From positions 2,843,001-2,907,000 of the forward strand of contig NC_019974.1 in assembly GCF_000328685.1 (NCBI RefSeq): 64,000 nucleotides of DNA, written 5' to 3'. The notes below the pieces were generated by a model that was not told the DNA's origin, searched no databases, and saw only the letters and a list, made by a program, of their open reading frames with translations. A program made the translations under genes and the position numbers. Positions within the stretch are counted from its first letter, which is position 1. Each line of letters begins with the position of its first letter. The DNA comes from Natronococcus occultus SP4. GTDB taxonomy: Archaea > Halobacteriota > Halobacteria > Halobacteriales > Natrialbaceae. Of the stretch, positions 25,854 to 34,413 are shown one piece after another.

Positions 25854-26004
25854 ACTCGTGTCAGGGGCCCCACGAACGAGTATCCGTCGGCCGTTTCACC
25901 GCCTGCGTCGGCGTTCGCCGCTCGCTGGCTCGCCAATGGTAGCTTACCGCGGTTTCGGTCCCGTCGGCCGTAGCTATTATCATCATCAGAACTAATCAGA
26001 TACT

Positions 26005-26238
26005 ATGAACGAAGGCCTTCGCCTGGTGTTCCTGCTGATCGGGGTCGGGTACGGGCTGGTGTTTTTCATCCTCGCCCGCGAGGTCCTCCGGGCCGTCGTC
26101 GACATGTCCGTCCTCGTGCCGCAGGTCTGGTTCATGGGTATCGTCGCGAACGTCGTCGGACTGCTCGTCGTCCTCGCGCTCATCGGCGGGACGAACCGGC
26201 TGGTGATCAAGCGCCTCGAGATCGACAAGATGGGGTGA
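26005..26238 (+). CDS. 77-residue membrane protein with two helices
   Basis: Two hydrophobic stretches (about 5-30 and 38-62) and a basic C-terminus NRLVIKRLEIDKMG. The ATG at 26005 follows a TATA-like CTATTATCATC about 25-30 bases upstream, suggesting a leaderless transcript. No known motif. Small two-helix proteins of this type are frequent in haloarchaea and uncharacterised. Confidence 0.7.
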   Translation: MNEGLRLVFLLIGVGYGLVFFILAREVLRAVVDMSVLVPQVWFMGIVANVVGLLVVLALIGGTNRLVIKRLEIDKMG

Positions 26239-26794
26239 CGCGACCGCGTTCCGTCCGTAGGGACGTCACTGTCTCGCTGCGGTAACGTCACTGTCTCGCT
26301 GCGGTAACGTCACTGTCTCGCTGCGGTGACGCCACTGCATCGCTGCGGTAACGCCACTGTCTCGCTGCGGTAACGCCACTGTCCCGCTGCGGTAACGCCA
26401 CTGTCTCGCTGCGGTAACGCTACGCCCTCCCGCGGTCGGCAGAACTCGCTTGCAAGCCGCCCTCTTATCGGGTCGTGCGCCCCTCTATGACCCGTCCGGG
26501 CGTCCGAACCAACCGGTCACACAGGCGTCCGGATCACACCCACCACCTACCGTGAGCGGGGCTTTTTCGGCCCCGTTTTCCGACCCCGGCGAGAGCGCCG
26601 TTTCTCGCAGGACAGAAAATATTTGTATGAGTGACCTTCTGGTATGTGTATCTGTACGTGCATCCCGGCAGATCGGCGACTCGGTGGCACGACACACCGG
26701 TCGACGAGTTCCGGCAAAACGGTGTCGGACGGGCTCGTCGGCCCCCGAGTGGAGTTCGACGGCCGAGCGAGACGGGACACGAGGACGGAACACG
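26239..26794. other. Non-coding interval holding a minisatellite
   Basis: Apart from the 22-bp tandem array (26265-26418) I see no supported gene in these 556 bases. An AT-rich segment AAAATATTTGTATG at about 26604-26628 could be the promoter of the glycosyltransferase-like gene. An in-frame ATG at 26627 would give a longer version of that gene, but the extension has no counterpart in its intact paralogue. Confidence 0.5.
26265..26418. repeat. 22-bp tandem repeat, seven copies
   Basis: Seven consecutive units of G(T/C)CACTGTCTCGCTGCGGTAAC, each exactly 22 bases, differing only at a few positions (GTC or GCC at the start; CTGCATC or CTGTCCC variants in the middle). The unit contains no strong palindrome. 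The array begins 27 bases after the stop of the small membrane protein gene. Its near-identical copies indicate recent expansion by slippage or recombination. Confidence 0.9.
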
Positions 26795-27901
26795 ATGTAC
26801 CGAGATCACACGATCGGGGTCGTCATCCCGGCACAGGACGAGGACGGATCGATCGGCGACGCGATTCGGGAGCTGCCCGACTGTATCGACGCGGCGTTCG
26901 TCGTCGACGACTGTTCGAGCGACGAGACGTGGGGCGAGATCCTCAACGCGGCGCGACGGGATACCGGGCACAGCGATCGCGAACTCGCCCGAACCGGCCC
27001 GATCGACCCGAACGAAGTGAAACCGGACACAGGGGGAGCCAAGGACGAGCAGCCGGAGGAACGAGAGGTGCGAACGGACGGCGGGACGTCGGCGCTCGCC
27101 CGTCGGGCCGACGTCCACGACCCGATCGGACGCATGGTGCCGATCGAGCACCGCGAGCGGCGAGGTATCGGAGGGGCGATCACGACGGGGTACCTGGCGT
27201 CGCTGGAACGCGACCTCGACGTCACGATCGTTGCGACCGACGGGCTGACCGAGCGGTCACTGACGGAGCGATTGCTGGATCCGCTCGTCGAGGACGCCGC
27301 CGACTACGCGACGATCGGTCGCTCGCCCATCGCGTCCTCGGGCGAGGCGTCGCGGCGTCACCGCGTCGGGAGCTGGACACGACGCTTCCTGACGAAGATC
27401 GCGTCGGGGTACTGGAAGACGAGGACGCCCCGGAGCGCGACGACGGCGATCTCCCGCGGGGCGCTGGTCGAACTCGACCTGGAGGGGCTCTCCGAGCGTG
27501 GCGGTCACCGGTGTGACCTGCTGACGGCGCTCAACGTCGCGGGGCTGCGCGTGGCCGACGTCGTCTCCCGGGACGTCGTCGCGTCGTCTCGGCAGTGGAC
27601 GTCCTCGGGTGACGCTTCGGCGACCCTGCGGACGGTACTGGGGAACTTCCGCTGGCGACTGCAGGCGCGGCACCTAGTGATGGATTTCCACCCGTTAGCG
27701 CTGTTTTACCTCGCGGGAATCGGGACGACCGCGTTCGGATTGCTGATCGGAGCGTGGGCGCTCTACGCGGGGGGTAGTGAGACGGCGTTCGTTCCCGTCG
27801 CCATGAGCGCAGTGGTGTTCACGATCGGCGTGCTGTTCGTGCTGTTCGCGATGGTGTTCGACATGCGGGCCAGCGAGCGCCTGGAGCTCCGGAGGTCGTG
27901 A
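26795..27901 (+). CDS. Degenerate GT2-type glycosyltransferase paralogue with two membrane helices
   Basis: 368 residues, starting MYRDHTIGVVIPA exactly like the intact gene at 29527. The overall frame and the C-terminal pair of membrane helices are preserved, as is the FLTKIASGYWKT block. Catalytic positions have drifted: the donor/metal motif TVDGDGQMD of the paralogue is replaced by VATDGLTERS, AYNEEG by AQDEDG, and NGYTAIS by RSATTAIS. It is therefore probably inactive as a transferase, yet the frame is intact, so it may have a regulatory or scaffold role or be an early pseudogene. It lies upstream of the nucleotide-sugar dehydrogenase. Confidence 0.8.
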   Translation: MYRDHTIGVVIPAQDEDGSIGDAIRELPDCIDAAFVVDDCSSDETWGEILNAARRDTGHSDRELARTGPIDPNEVKPDTGGAKDEQPEEREVRTDGGTSALARRADVHDPIGRMVPIEHRERRGIGGAITTGYLASLERDLDVTIVATDGLTERSLTERLLDPLVEDAADYATIGRSPIASSGEASRRHRVGSWTRRFLTKIASGYWKTRTPRSATTAISRGALVELDLEGLSERGGHRCDLLTALNVAGLRVADVVSRDVVASSRQWTSSGDASATLRTVLGNFRWRLQARHLVMDFHPLALFYLAGIGTTAFGLLIGAWALYAGGSETAFVPVAMSAVVFTIGVLFVLFAMVFDMRASERLELRRS

Positions 27902-28214
27902 CGCTTCGGAGCGGTGATCGCCTGCTCGCGGCGGGAGTTGGATGATCGTCCCTGAACGATCGTTTCAATTAGAATAGGTTCCGAGAGTGGACGCAAGCAC
28001 GCTCACGAGGGCTAACGGGTTCTTTTCTCATACTCTCATGAAACATTAGTTATTTGTGTTTCGCCAGCTATTTACTGTCCGACAGGGAAACTATGTCCGA
28101 CTTGACTGTCGCCGCCGTCGTATATTAGCTATCCATGAGTCCCCAACCAGTAGCGCGGAGAAACCACGAACCGACCACCGACCGCTCGAGCCAGCGACTG
28201 CGGGGGGTCGACGC
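27902..28214. other. Promoter/leader of the nucleotide-sugar dehydrogenase gene
   Basis: AT-rich sequence with TATA-like GTATATTAG near 28119-28127. A 27-codon open frame (28135-28218) starts with ATG and its stop overlaps the GTG start of the dehydrogenase as GTGA. It could be a leader peptide but is more likely chance. No other gene is visible. Confidence 0.45.
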
Positions 28215-29525
28215 GTGAGCGAGTACCAGTACGAGGAGCCGATCGGGACGACCGCCAGCGTCTGTGTCGTCGGCCTGGGCTACGTCGGCCTGCCGCTTGC
28301 CGCGGCGTTCGACGCGGCCGGCAACGACGTCACCGGGTTCGACGTCGACCCCGACAAGGTCGACACCCTCGAATCGGGCGTCGACCCAACCGGTGACGTC
28401 GGTGATTCGGCGATCGCCGAGGGCGATATCGAGTACACCACGGACAGCTCCGCGATCGCGAACGCGGAGTTCGTCATCGTCGCGGTGCCGACCCCCGTTG
28501 ACGACAACGAGAAGCCCAACCTCGGCATCGTCGAGGGTGCCGCGACCTCCGTCGGCGAGAACATGACCGAGGGGACGACCGTCGTCCTCGAATCGACGGT
28601 GTACCCGGGCGCGACCCGGGAAGTGTTCGTCCCCGCACTGGAGGAGGCCTCCGGACTGACCGCGGGCGAGGAGTTCGGCGTCGGCTACTCGCCCGAGCGG
28701 ATGGTGCCTGGGGACACCGAGCACGGACTCGCGAACGTCGTCAAGATCGTCAGCGCGCTGACCGACGAGACTCGCGACGATCTCGCGGAGCTGTACGGCA
28801 CCGTCGTCGACGCGGGCCTCCACGAGGCGCCGACGATCGAGACCGCCGAGGCCGCCAAGTGTGTCGAGAACACCCAGCGTGACGTCAACATCGCGCTGAT
28901 GAACGAGCTGGCGATGGTCTGTGACGAGCTCGGCGTCGACACCGAGGCGGTGCTCGAGGCCGCGGGCACGAAGTGGAACTTCCATGACTACCAGCCAGGG
29001 CTGGTCGGCGGTCACTGCATTCCCGTCGATCCCTTCTATCTGCTCTACCAGAGCGAGCGCAAAGGGTACGATCCGGAGCTCATCCGAACGAGCCGCGAGG
29101 TCAACGAGTCGGTGCCCGACCATATCGCCGAGATGACGATCCGGGCACTGAACGACAGCGGCAAGGTGCTGAAGGACAGTCGCGTGCTGGTCGCGGGACT
29201 GGCGTACAAACCCGACGTCGACGATATCCGGACCTCGAAGATCGACAACGTCATTCAGGAGCTACGCAGCTACGGGATCGAGGTCGTCGGCTTCGACCCC
29301 CACGCGGAGCCCGACGCGACCCGAGAGATGTTCGACATCGACATCCAGGACGCGTTCGACGTCACCGACTTCGACGGGATCGTCATCGGGACGCCACACA
29401 GCGAGTTCCAGTCGCTGTCGCCCGCGACGCTGGCCGACCAGATGGCCGACGAGCCCGTGATGATCGACGTCGACGGGCTGTTCGAGGACGGAGCGGCCGA
29501 TCTGTTCACCTACAGGAGATTGTAA
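28215..29525 (+). CDS. Nucleotide-sugar dehydrogenase (UDP-GalNAc/ManNAc dehydrogenase type)
   Basis: 436 residues from a GTG start preceded by the Shine-Dalgarno-like GGGGGGT; upstream in-frame sequence is not conserved-looking. The N-terminal NAD-binding motif is VVGLGYVGLPLA. The middle domain follows (VAVPTPVDDNEKPNL, VVLESTVYPGAT), and the active-site loop GLVGGHCIPVDPFYL contains the nucleophile Cys268. The family oxidises C6 of UDP-sugars to uronic acids with two NAD; the sequence is closer to the WbpO/TviB group (amino-sugar uronates) than to simple UDP-glucose dehydrogenase, judged by eye. It is followed one base later by a glycosyltransferase, so the two form an operon for surface-glycan assembly. 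Confidence 0.92.
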   Translation: MSEYQYEEPIGTTASVCVVGLGYVGLPLAAAFDAAGNDVTGFDVDPDKVDTLESGVDPTGDVGDSAIAEGDIEYTTDSSAIANAEFVIVAVPTPVDDNEKPNLGIVEGAATSVGENMTEGTTVVLESTVYPGATREVFVPALEEASGLTAGEEFGVGYSPERMVPGDTEHGLANVVKIVSALTDETRDDLAELYGTVVDAGLHEAPTIETAEAAKCVENTQRDVNIALMNELAMVCDELGVDTEAVLEAAGTKWNFHDYQPGLVGGHCIPVDPFYLLYQSERKGYDPELIRTSREVNESVPDHIAEMTIRALNDSGKVLKDSRVLVAGLAYKPDVDDIRTSKIDNVIQELRSYGIEVVGFDPHAEPDATREMFDIDIQDAFDVTDFDGIVIGTPHSEFQSLSPATLADQMADEPVMIDVDGLFEDGAADLFTYRRL

Positions 29526-29526
29526 C

Positions 29527-30603
29527 ATGTATCGCGATCACACGATCGGAGTCGTCATCCCGGCGTACAACGAGGAAGGGTTCATCGGCGACGTGATTCG
29601 GGAGATGCCCGACTACGTCGACCGCATGTTCGTCATCGACGACTGCTCGTCCGACGGCACGTGGGACGAGGTGCTGCAGGCGGCCCGCGAGGACGCGGGC
29701 GTCAGCGAGTCGTTCGTCGAGGCGGGCGGACAGGAACTCGAGTACGCAAAGGAGGCCCGCACCGACGGCGGGGGGATGCTCGCCGAGCGTGCGCTCGTCC
29801 ACGACGCCGTCGGGCGCGTCGTCCCGATCGAGCACCGCGAGAACCTGGGTGCGGGCGGGGCGATCAAGACAGGTTACCTGGCCGCCCGCGAGGACGGCGT
29901 CGACATCACCGCGACGGTCGACGGCGACGGCCAGATGGACCTCACGCAGATGACGCGACTGCTGGATCCGATCGTGGAGGACGAGGCCGACTACTCGAAG
30001 GCCAATCGGCTGCTGTACAAGGAGTTCCGCGAGGACATGCCGCCGTTTCGCTTTTTCGGCAACTCCATCCTGACCTTCCTGACGAAGATCGCGTCAGGGT
30101 ACTGGAAGACGATGGACCCCCAGAACGGGTATACGGCGATCTCGAACTACGCCCTGGAGAACGTCGGCATCGAGAACCTCTACGAATACTACGGCTACTG
30201 TAACGACCTGCTGATCAAACTGAACGCCAAGGGGATGCGCGTGGCCGACGTCGCGATGCCCGCCCGGTACGGGGACGAGGAGTCCTCGATCTCGTATCCG
30301 ACCTACATCCGAAAGGTCTCGGGGATGCTGTTGCGGGGCTTCCTCTGGCGGCTGAAGACGAAGTACCTCGTGCTGGATTTCCACCCGCTGGCGCTGTTTT
30401 ACTTCTTCGGTGCCGGAACCGCGGGGCTGGGAATCCTGGCCGGACTGTGGGCGATCTACACGAGTATCGTCTACGACGCGGGGATCTTCATGCGTGGCTC
30501 CGCGAGCATGATGCTATTCACGATGGGGAGCATGTTCCTGATGTTCGCCATGCTGTTCGACATGCAGGTCAACAAGGACAGCGAAGTCCAGATTCACGAG
30601 TAA
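29527..30603 (+). CDS. GT2-family membrane glycosyltransferase (dolichol-phosphate sugar transferase-like)
   Basis: 358 residues. The GT-A domain begins GVVIPAYNEEGFIGDVI and carries the donor motif TVDGDGQMD with Asp132/Asp134, plus NGYTAIS and a PARYGDEESSISY segment. Two membrane helices follow the DFHPLALFYFFGAG segment at the C-terminus. This is the architecture of archaeal dolichol-phosphate glucosyl/mannosyltransferases and AglJ/AglD-like enzymes. It starts one base after the dehydrogenase stop, with GGAGAT as ribosome binding site, and is thus co-translated. Its decayed duplicate is at 26795. Confidence 0.9.
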   Translation: MYRDHTIGVVIPAYNEEGFIGDVIREMPDYVDRMFVIDDCSSDGTWDEVLQAAREDAGVSESFVEAGGQELEYAKEARTDGGGMLAERALVHDAVGRVVPIEHRENLGAGGAIKTGYLAAREDGVDITATVDGDGQMDLTQMTRLLDPIVEDEADYSKANRLLYKEFREDMPPFRFFGNSILTFLTKIASGYWKTMDPQNGYTAISNYALENVGIENLYEYYGYCNDLLIKLNAKGMRVADVAMPARYGDEESSISYPTYIRKVSGMLLRGFLWRLKTKYLVLDFHPLALFYFFGAGTAGLGILAGLWAIYTSIVYDAGIFMRGSASMMLFTMGSMFLMFAMLFDMQVNKDSEVQIHE

Positions 30604-30815
30604 GGACCCGGTTCTGTTTTCTGCGATCGTCGTGGCCGGTTGCATCCGACAGCCGCTTGCTTGTGACGGACTCGACGTCGCCGATCGAACTCTCTGGTAT
30701 CGGTTGCGTTGCTTGGGCCCGTTACCACTCGGGAGTTGGTGATCAATGATTATTCATTTCTGATTCCGAAACGATAGTTGCGAATACGTAAATACTCCCC
30801 GCCCCAAACTGCAGT

Positions 30816-30953
30816 ATGGACGAAACCGAACGCAGAGATCCGATCACTAACGTCCCGGTCGAACGCGCCGAACTCGACGTCTACCTCGCGGGGACACCGA
30901 CGCTTTCCGGTATCGAATTCCTCGAGCGGTGTCTCAGCATGCTGCGCAGATGA
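30816..30953 (+). CDS. 45-residue hypothetical protein, leaderless
   Basis: MDETERRDPITNVPVERAEL is followed by DVYLAGTPTLSGIEFLERCLSMLRR and a TGA. A TATA-like TACGTAAATAC lies about 25-30 bases upstream, and codon use matches neighbouring genes. The helix at the end is amphipathic. No family recognised; being so short it could be chance. Confidence 0.45.
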   Translation: MDETERRDPITNVPVERAELDVYLAGTPTLSGIEFLERCLSMLRR

Positions 30954-31303
30954 GGTATTGACGTCCTGCGCACGGCTAACTCGGCACGCACAGTCGCAGG
31001 TCAGCGCAGCGGCTCTCCCGCGGCGTCCCACTCGCGGCTGATCCGGCGATCTCGCCGGGTGCACGCCGAGGGATGGTGTTTCCATATCTCCGCCACCCAC
31101 AATCGACGACTGACACGTCAGTCAGACATGCGCCCGCTGAGAACGATCGAGTCGTCCGCCGTCCTCGTGAGTAGCTGTCCCCGCGTGCGGCTCCCTCGAT
31201 GGCTGGAACCGCCGTGGGCCGGGCACACGCCGTGTCGCGGTTTTCCCCGATCGGTACCCTTATAACCGTTTGTGCCACCAGCACTGAATGTGACTGTCTG
31301 GCA
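30954..31303. other. Non-coding interval
   Basis: No supported gene on either strand. A TATA-like CTTATAA at 31259-31265 is the probable promoter of the next gene. Nothing else stands out. Confidence 0.45.
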
Positions 31304-31669
31304 ATGACGGACGCTGATACGGACGCCACCGCGCTGTCTCACCGGCGTCGACGGGCCGTGCTGGGGTGTGTCGAGCAACACAACGTCGTCACGCTCGCCG
31401 ACCTCGCGGACGAGCTCGCGGTGCAGGAACACGGGACGCCGATCGACGAGATTCCGGCCGACGCGGTCACGGAGCTGTATCTCGAGCTGTACCACAACCA
31501 CGTGCCCGTCCTCGCCGACGCGGGCCTCGTCGCGTACGACCAGGAAGGGGACCTCGTCGCGATCACCGACACCGGGAAGCGGGCGTCCGCCCGTTTCGAG
31601 GAGCGACTGATCGAGTCCGGCAGTGACGACGCCCGGTCGTACAACTGCACGGAAGAAGGCTCGTGCTGA
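31304..31669 (+). CDS. DUF7344-like winged-helix protein
   Basis: 121 residues from the ATG at 31304. The core (HRRRRAVLGCVEQHNVVTLA, then LYLELYHNHVPVLADAGLVA) is the haloarchaeal winged helix with its N-H-V-P-x-L signature; the wing is YDQEGDLVAIT. The acidic C-terminus ends in CTEEGSC with two Cys. It resembles each half of the duplicated regulator at 23889-25037. It is probably a stand-alone transcriptional regulator; target unknown. Confidence 0.8.
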   Translation: MTDADTDATALSHRRRRAVLGCVEQHNVVTLADLADELAVQEHGTPIDEIPADAVTELYLELYHNHVPVLADAGLVAYDQEGDLVAITDTGKRASARFEERLIESGSDDARSYNCTEEGSC

Positions 31670-32006
31670 CGCCCGCGGAGCCGTGGGGCCATCCAGCGCC
31701 ACGCCGTCCGGATACCTGCTGCTAGCGAGGGTGTCATAGTAGCGAGGGTGTCATAGAACGGCTCGCATACCCCTCTCGACTACTCGACGAACGGTACGTA
31801 CAGAATCGAACCTAACGTGACCACTTCCATCAGCTAATAGAGATGTTGAGTGAGCCGTGCTGAATACAGGGCGCGTATCGGTCACCGACTGACCGGATCG
31901 GGATTCGGTTCTGATTCAGACTGTGCAGATGCTGCAGCAGGTGAAGGTTCTGCAGGAGATGGATCCATGTGACTGTACCACACAGTGGAATATGTGGTAT
32001 CCCCCA
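31670..32006. other. Non-coding interval with a 17-bp tandem duplication
   Basis: TAGCGAGGGTGTCATAG occurs twice in tandem at 31723-31739 and 31740-31756. The remainder is AT-richer and holds in-frame upstream ATG codons (31959, 31992) for the next gene; none has a clear ribosome binding site. Confidence 0.5.
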
Positions 32007-32486
32007 ATGGCCGAAGCAATACCAGCGGAAGTACAGGAGTTACTGGACAAGCAAGCAATCAGCGAACTCATTCACAAATTGTTGTATCTATCCGATGAAA
32101 ACGATTGGGACGCGGGATTCGAACTCGTCACCGACGACGTGATTGCGGAAACTCCGTACGGTAGTGCAGACGGAAAAGATGACTTTCGGGAACTGTCTGA
32201 GGAGATTTTTGCAGAGTTTCAATTCAGCCGGCACATGCTGCACAACGGTCTTATCGAGATCGACGGCGGCAAGGCCACTGGGAAGTGGTATGGTGAGATC
32301 CCCATCCTCACGACTGACGGTGAAGCGGAATGGATACTCGGGATATACGAACACGAGTTCCGCCGAGTCGATGGGGAGTGGAAACTCTCGAAATATACGT
32401 TCGATCCGACCTATGTGACCCCGTACGACGAGGGATGGGCCGAACAACCCTTCCCTGAGGAGATGCCGGTTGAACCCGATTGGTAA
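32007..32486 (+). CDS. SnoaL/NTF2-like domain protein
   Basis: 159 residues from the ATG at 32007, which gives the standard family start (MAEAIPAEVQELLDKQAISE, a helix, then LIHKLLYLSDENDWD). Strands such as HMLHNGLIEIDGGKATGKWY and EFRRVDGEWKLSKYTF complete the cone-shaped alpha+beta fold used by hydroxylating/isomerising SnoaL-like enzymes and many orphan proteins. His in SRHMLHN and the Asp after WD are possible catalytic residues. DNA around it is less GC-rich than its neighbours, suggesting more recent acquisition. Substrate unknown. Confidence 0.75.
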   Translation: MAEAIPAEVQELLDKQAISELIHKLLYLSDENDWDAGFELVTDDVIAETPYGSADGKDDFRELSEEIFAEFQFSRHMLHNGLIEIDGGKATGKWYGEIPILTTDGEAEWILGIYEHEFRRVDGEWKLSKYTFDPTYVTPYDEGWAEQPFPEEMPVEPDW

Positions 32487-32687
32487 CTGATCCAGCCGAA
32501 TGACGATCTCGACATGACAAAATCGGCGTTGGATTCGCATGAATAGAACGTTTCCACCGTGCTGAATAGTTGCCCTCTACGTAGCGGTTGGTTCTCCGAA
32601 ATAGGGATGAAAACAACTCCATGAGAATAGTTCTATGACATCCTCGCTGCTACGCGTGGGACGAATCGGGCCGCGACGCCGACCGGC

Positions 32688-33182
32688 CTACTCGGCGGCG
32701 GGCGGCGAGTTGACGGTGACGACGGCCTCGCCGGCGATCGCCGTGGAGCCGTCCTCGTCGGTCACGGTCGTCTCGAGGCGGTACCGGTTCTCGCCGAGCG
32801 CCTCGACGATCTCGCAGGTGGCGGTCACCGTCCCCCCGATCTCGATCGGCGCGTGGAACTCGAGGTCCTGGGAGAGGTAGATCACGACGCCGGGGAACCG
32901 GGCCAGCGCCGCCGAGATCGTCCCGGCGACCAGCCCGCCGTGGGCGATCCGGCCGTCGAACATCGTTTCCGTGGCGTACCCCGTCTCGAGATGCAGGGGG
33001 TTCAAATCGCCGCTCGCGCCGGCGAACGAGGCGACGTCCTCGTCGGTGATCGGTTTGGTGAAGCGAACGACGTCCCCCACTCCGAGATCGTCGTAGCGCT
33101 CGACGGATCGGTCAACCCGCCAGTCCTCGGTAGGGCTCTCGGGCGTTATTCCGGCCGTCTCGGCGGTCAGTGAGCGACTCAT
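32688..33182 (-). CDS. MaoC-like (R)-specific enoyl-CoA hydratase
   Basis: 164 residues from the ATG at 33182; the frame is open further upstream but that sequence overlaps the zinc-ribbon gene and is not conserved-looking. The hydratase-2 motif is clear: FAGASGDLNPLHLETGYA (catalytic Asp and His) followed by FDGRIAHGGLVAGTISA. The hot-dog fold continues with VIYLSQDLEFHAPIEIGGTV. Such proteins hydrate trans-2-enoyl-CoA, for example in fatty-acid breakdown or polyhydroxyalkanoate synthesis in haloarchaea. No acyl-CoA genes adjoin it here. Confidence 0.88.
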   Translation of the reverse strand: MSRSLTAETAGITPESPTEDWRVDRSVERYDDLGVGDVVRFTKPITDEDVASFAGASGDLNPLHLETGYATETMFDGRIAHGGLVAGTISAALARFPGVVIYLSQDLEFHAPIEIGGTVTATCEIVEALGENRYRLETTVTDEDGSTAIAGEAVVTVNSPPAAE

Positions 33183-33307
33183 CTCAGTCACAGTCGGGTC
33201 GCACCGTACTTGAGAGCCCGGCCTTCCATGGCCGCAACGAGCGACGGCGAGCGCGCCAGCGTTCGATCGGGTCACACGCGGATCGTCGGACGCCGACTGA
33301 GGACGGA

Positions 33308-33487
33308 TCAGGTCGACCGGTCCGGTTTCGCCGTCCAGGTGGAGTCGGTTGCGTCCTCGACACCACCACCCTCCTGAAGCTCGCGGTAGGTCGTACAGTC
33401 GGGACAGCCGGCTACCGTCCCGTCGATACCGAACACCCGGACGAAATCTCGGGTAACGTATCCCCCACAGTCCTGACAGCGTGGCAT
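33308..33487 (-). CDS. 59-residue zinc-ribbon microprotein
   Basis: MPRCQDCGGYVTRDFVRVFG is followed by a second pair in CPDCTTYREL and a Gly/Asp/Thr-rich tail. The two CxxC pairs about 25 residues apart fit one zinc site. Many haloarchaeal genomes encode similar MPxCxxCG proteins (the DUF7563-like type). The frame runs from the ATG at 33487 to TGA at 33308. It lies upstream of, and on the same strand as, the MaoC gene. Role unknown; nucleic-acid or protein binding is possible. Confidence 0.75.
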   Translation of the reverse strand: MPRCQDCGGYVTRDFVRVFGIDGTVAGCPDCTTYRELQEGGGVEDATDSTWTAKPDRST

Positions 33488-33710
33488 GCGAGGACCGATA
33501 CTGGCTCACTACTAATAACCGTGGTGACAGAAGCAACGTTTCGATCGCGAACGACGGGCTCGCCGACGATGGGGTCGAGACACACCGCGATCGCGGGCTG
33601 GCGCGCGAGTAGAGCCGCTCGTCCAGCTGTAACTCGTTCAGGGAGCGCCGATCAGCTCGCCGGCTGTCCGACCGAAGCGGTACGACGCTACCGACAGCTG
33701 CCTCGAGCGA

Positions 33711-34256
33711 TTACAGCAGTTCGATCCGATGACTAGATTCCGCGATCAGCTCGTCTTCGGTCAGCTCGCCGTCCGCGTACTTGCGCAGCGTGTCGCCGTC
33801 GAGCCGGGCGGTCGCGAGTTCAGGTCCGGACGTGTGTGCGAGCGTGGTCTTGACCGTCTCGATCTGGTTGAAGAATCCCTCGGCGTCCTCGATCCCGTCC
33901 TCGAGGGTGGCCGGGAGCTCGTCGAGATCGTTGCGGAGCTTCGCCAGGTCCCTCGTCGTCGCGGCGAGCTCGACGACGAGCGTTCGACCGCGGCGCTGGA
34001 ACTCCTCGATGTGGACGTCCGCGTTGTCGAGTTCGACCTTCTCGGGGACGAATCCGGGGACGCCGTTCGGGCCGTCAGGACCCGCTCCGGGATTTGCGTT
34101 GCCACTGTTTCCGGGATTTGCGTTGCCGCTGTTTCCGGGGTGACCACCGCTGGCACCGCGTCCCGCACTGGTTTCCGACTGAAGCTCGCCGACACAGCCG
34201 GCGACGAGCGTCGTGAGGGTTCCGGCACCGCCAAGGAGGATCTTTCGTCTATCCAT
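33711..34256 (-). CDS. Tat lipoprotein with NPGNSGNA repeats
   Basis: 181 residues. The signal MDRRKILLGGAGTLTTL ends in the lipobox LVAGC. Residues about 38-65 are a low-complexity linker with a repeated GNSGNANP unit. The rest is a charged, mostly helical domain (VHIEEFQRRGRTLVVELAAT, then several heptad-like helices). The C-terminal segment LRKYADGELTEDELIAES resembles the end of the lipoprotein at 34414. The two genes diverge, and the gap between them is AT-rich and holds both promoters. Confidence 0.78.
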   Translation of the reverse strand: MDRRKILLGGAGTLTTLVAGCVGELQSETSAGRGASGGHPGNSGNANPGNSGNANPGAGPDGPNGVPGFVPEKVELDNADVHIEEFQRRGRTLVVELAATTRDLAKLRNDLDELPATLEDGIEDAEGFFNQIETVKTTLAHTSGPELATARLDGDTLRKYADGELTEDELIAESSHRIELL

Positions 34257-34413
34257 GTCTGAAAATAACGCTCAGCCAGCCATTAATGCATTACTACATC
34301 TACATCATTTAGTGGAATAAAATATAAGAACTCATGAATTATACGCCGTACAATAGGTAGTCGGTCCGCGTGAGAACGGGAGCCTTCTACTTCCTCGAGA
34401 GCGGGGTCACTGT

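Noticed and set aside
26265-26418. CRISPR array
   Set aside because: Units are contiguous without spacers and no cas genes are near, so it is a minisatellite.
26450-26794. N-terminal extension of the degenerate glycosyltransferase
   Set aside because: The paralogue at 29527 begins exactly at MYRDHTIG; the extension has no conserved features and overlaps probable promoter sequence.
28056-28214. 53-codon upstream extension of the nucleotide-sugar dehydrogenase
   Set aside because: The product would have an Arg-rich leader unlike the family; the GTG at 28215 has a ribosome binding site and gives normal length.
33182-33536. Long N-terminal extension of the MaoC gene
   Set aside because: It overlaps a convincing zinc-ribbon microprotein gene, and the extra residues are not part of any known MaoC protein.
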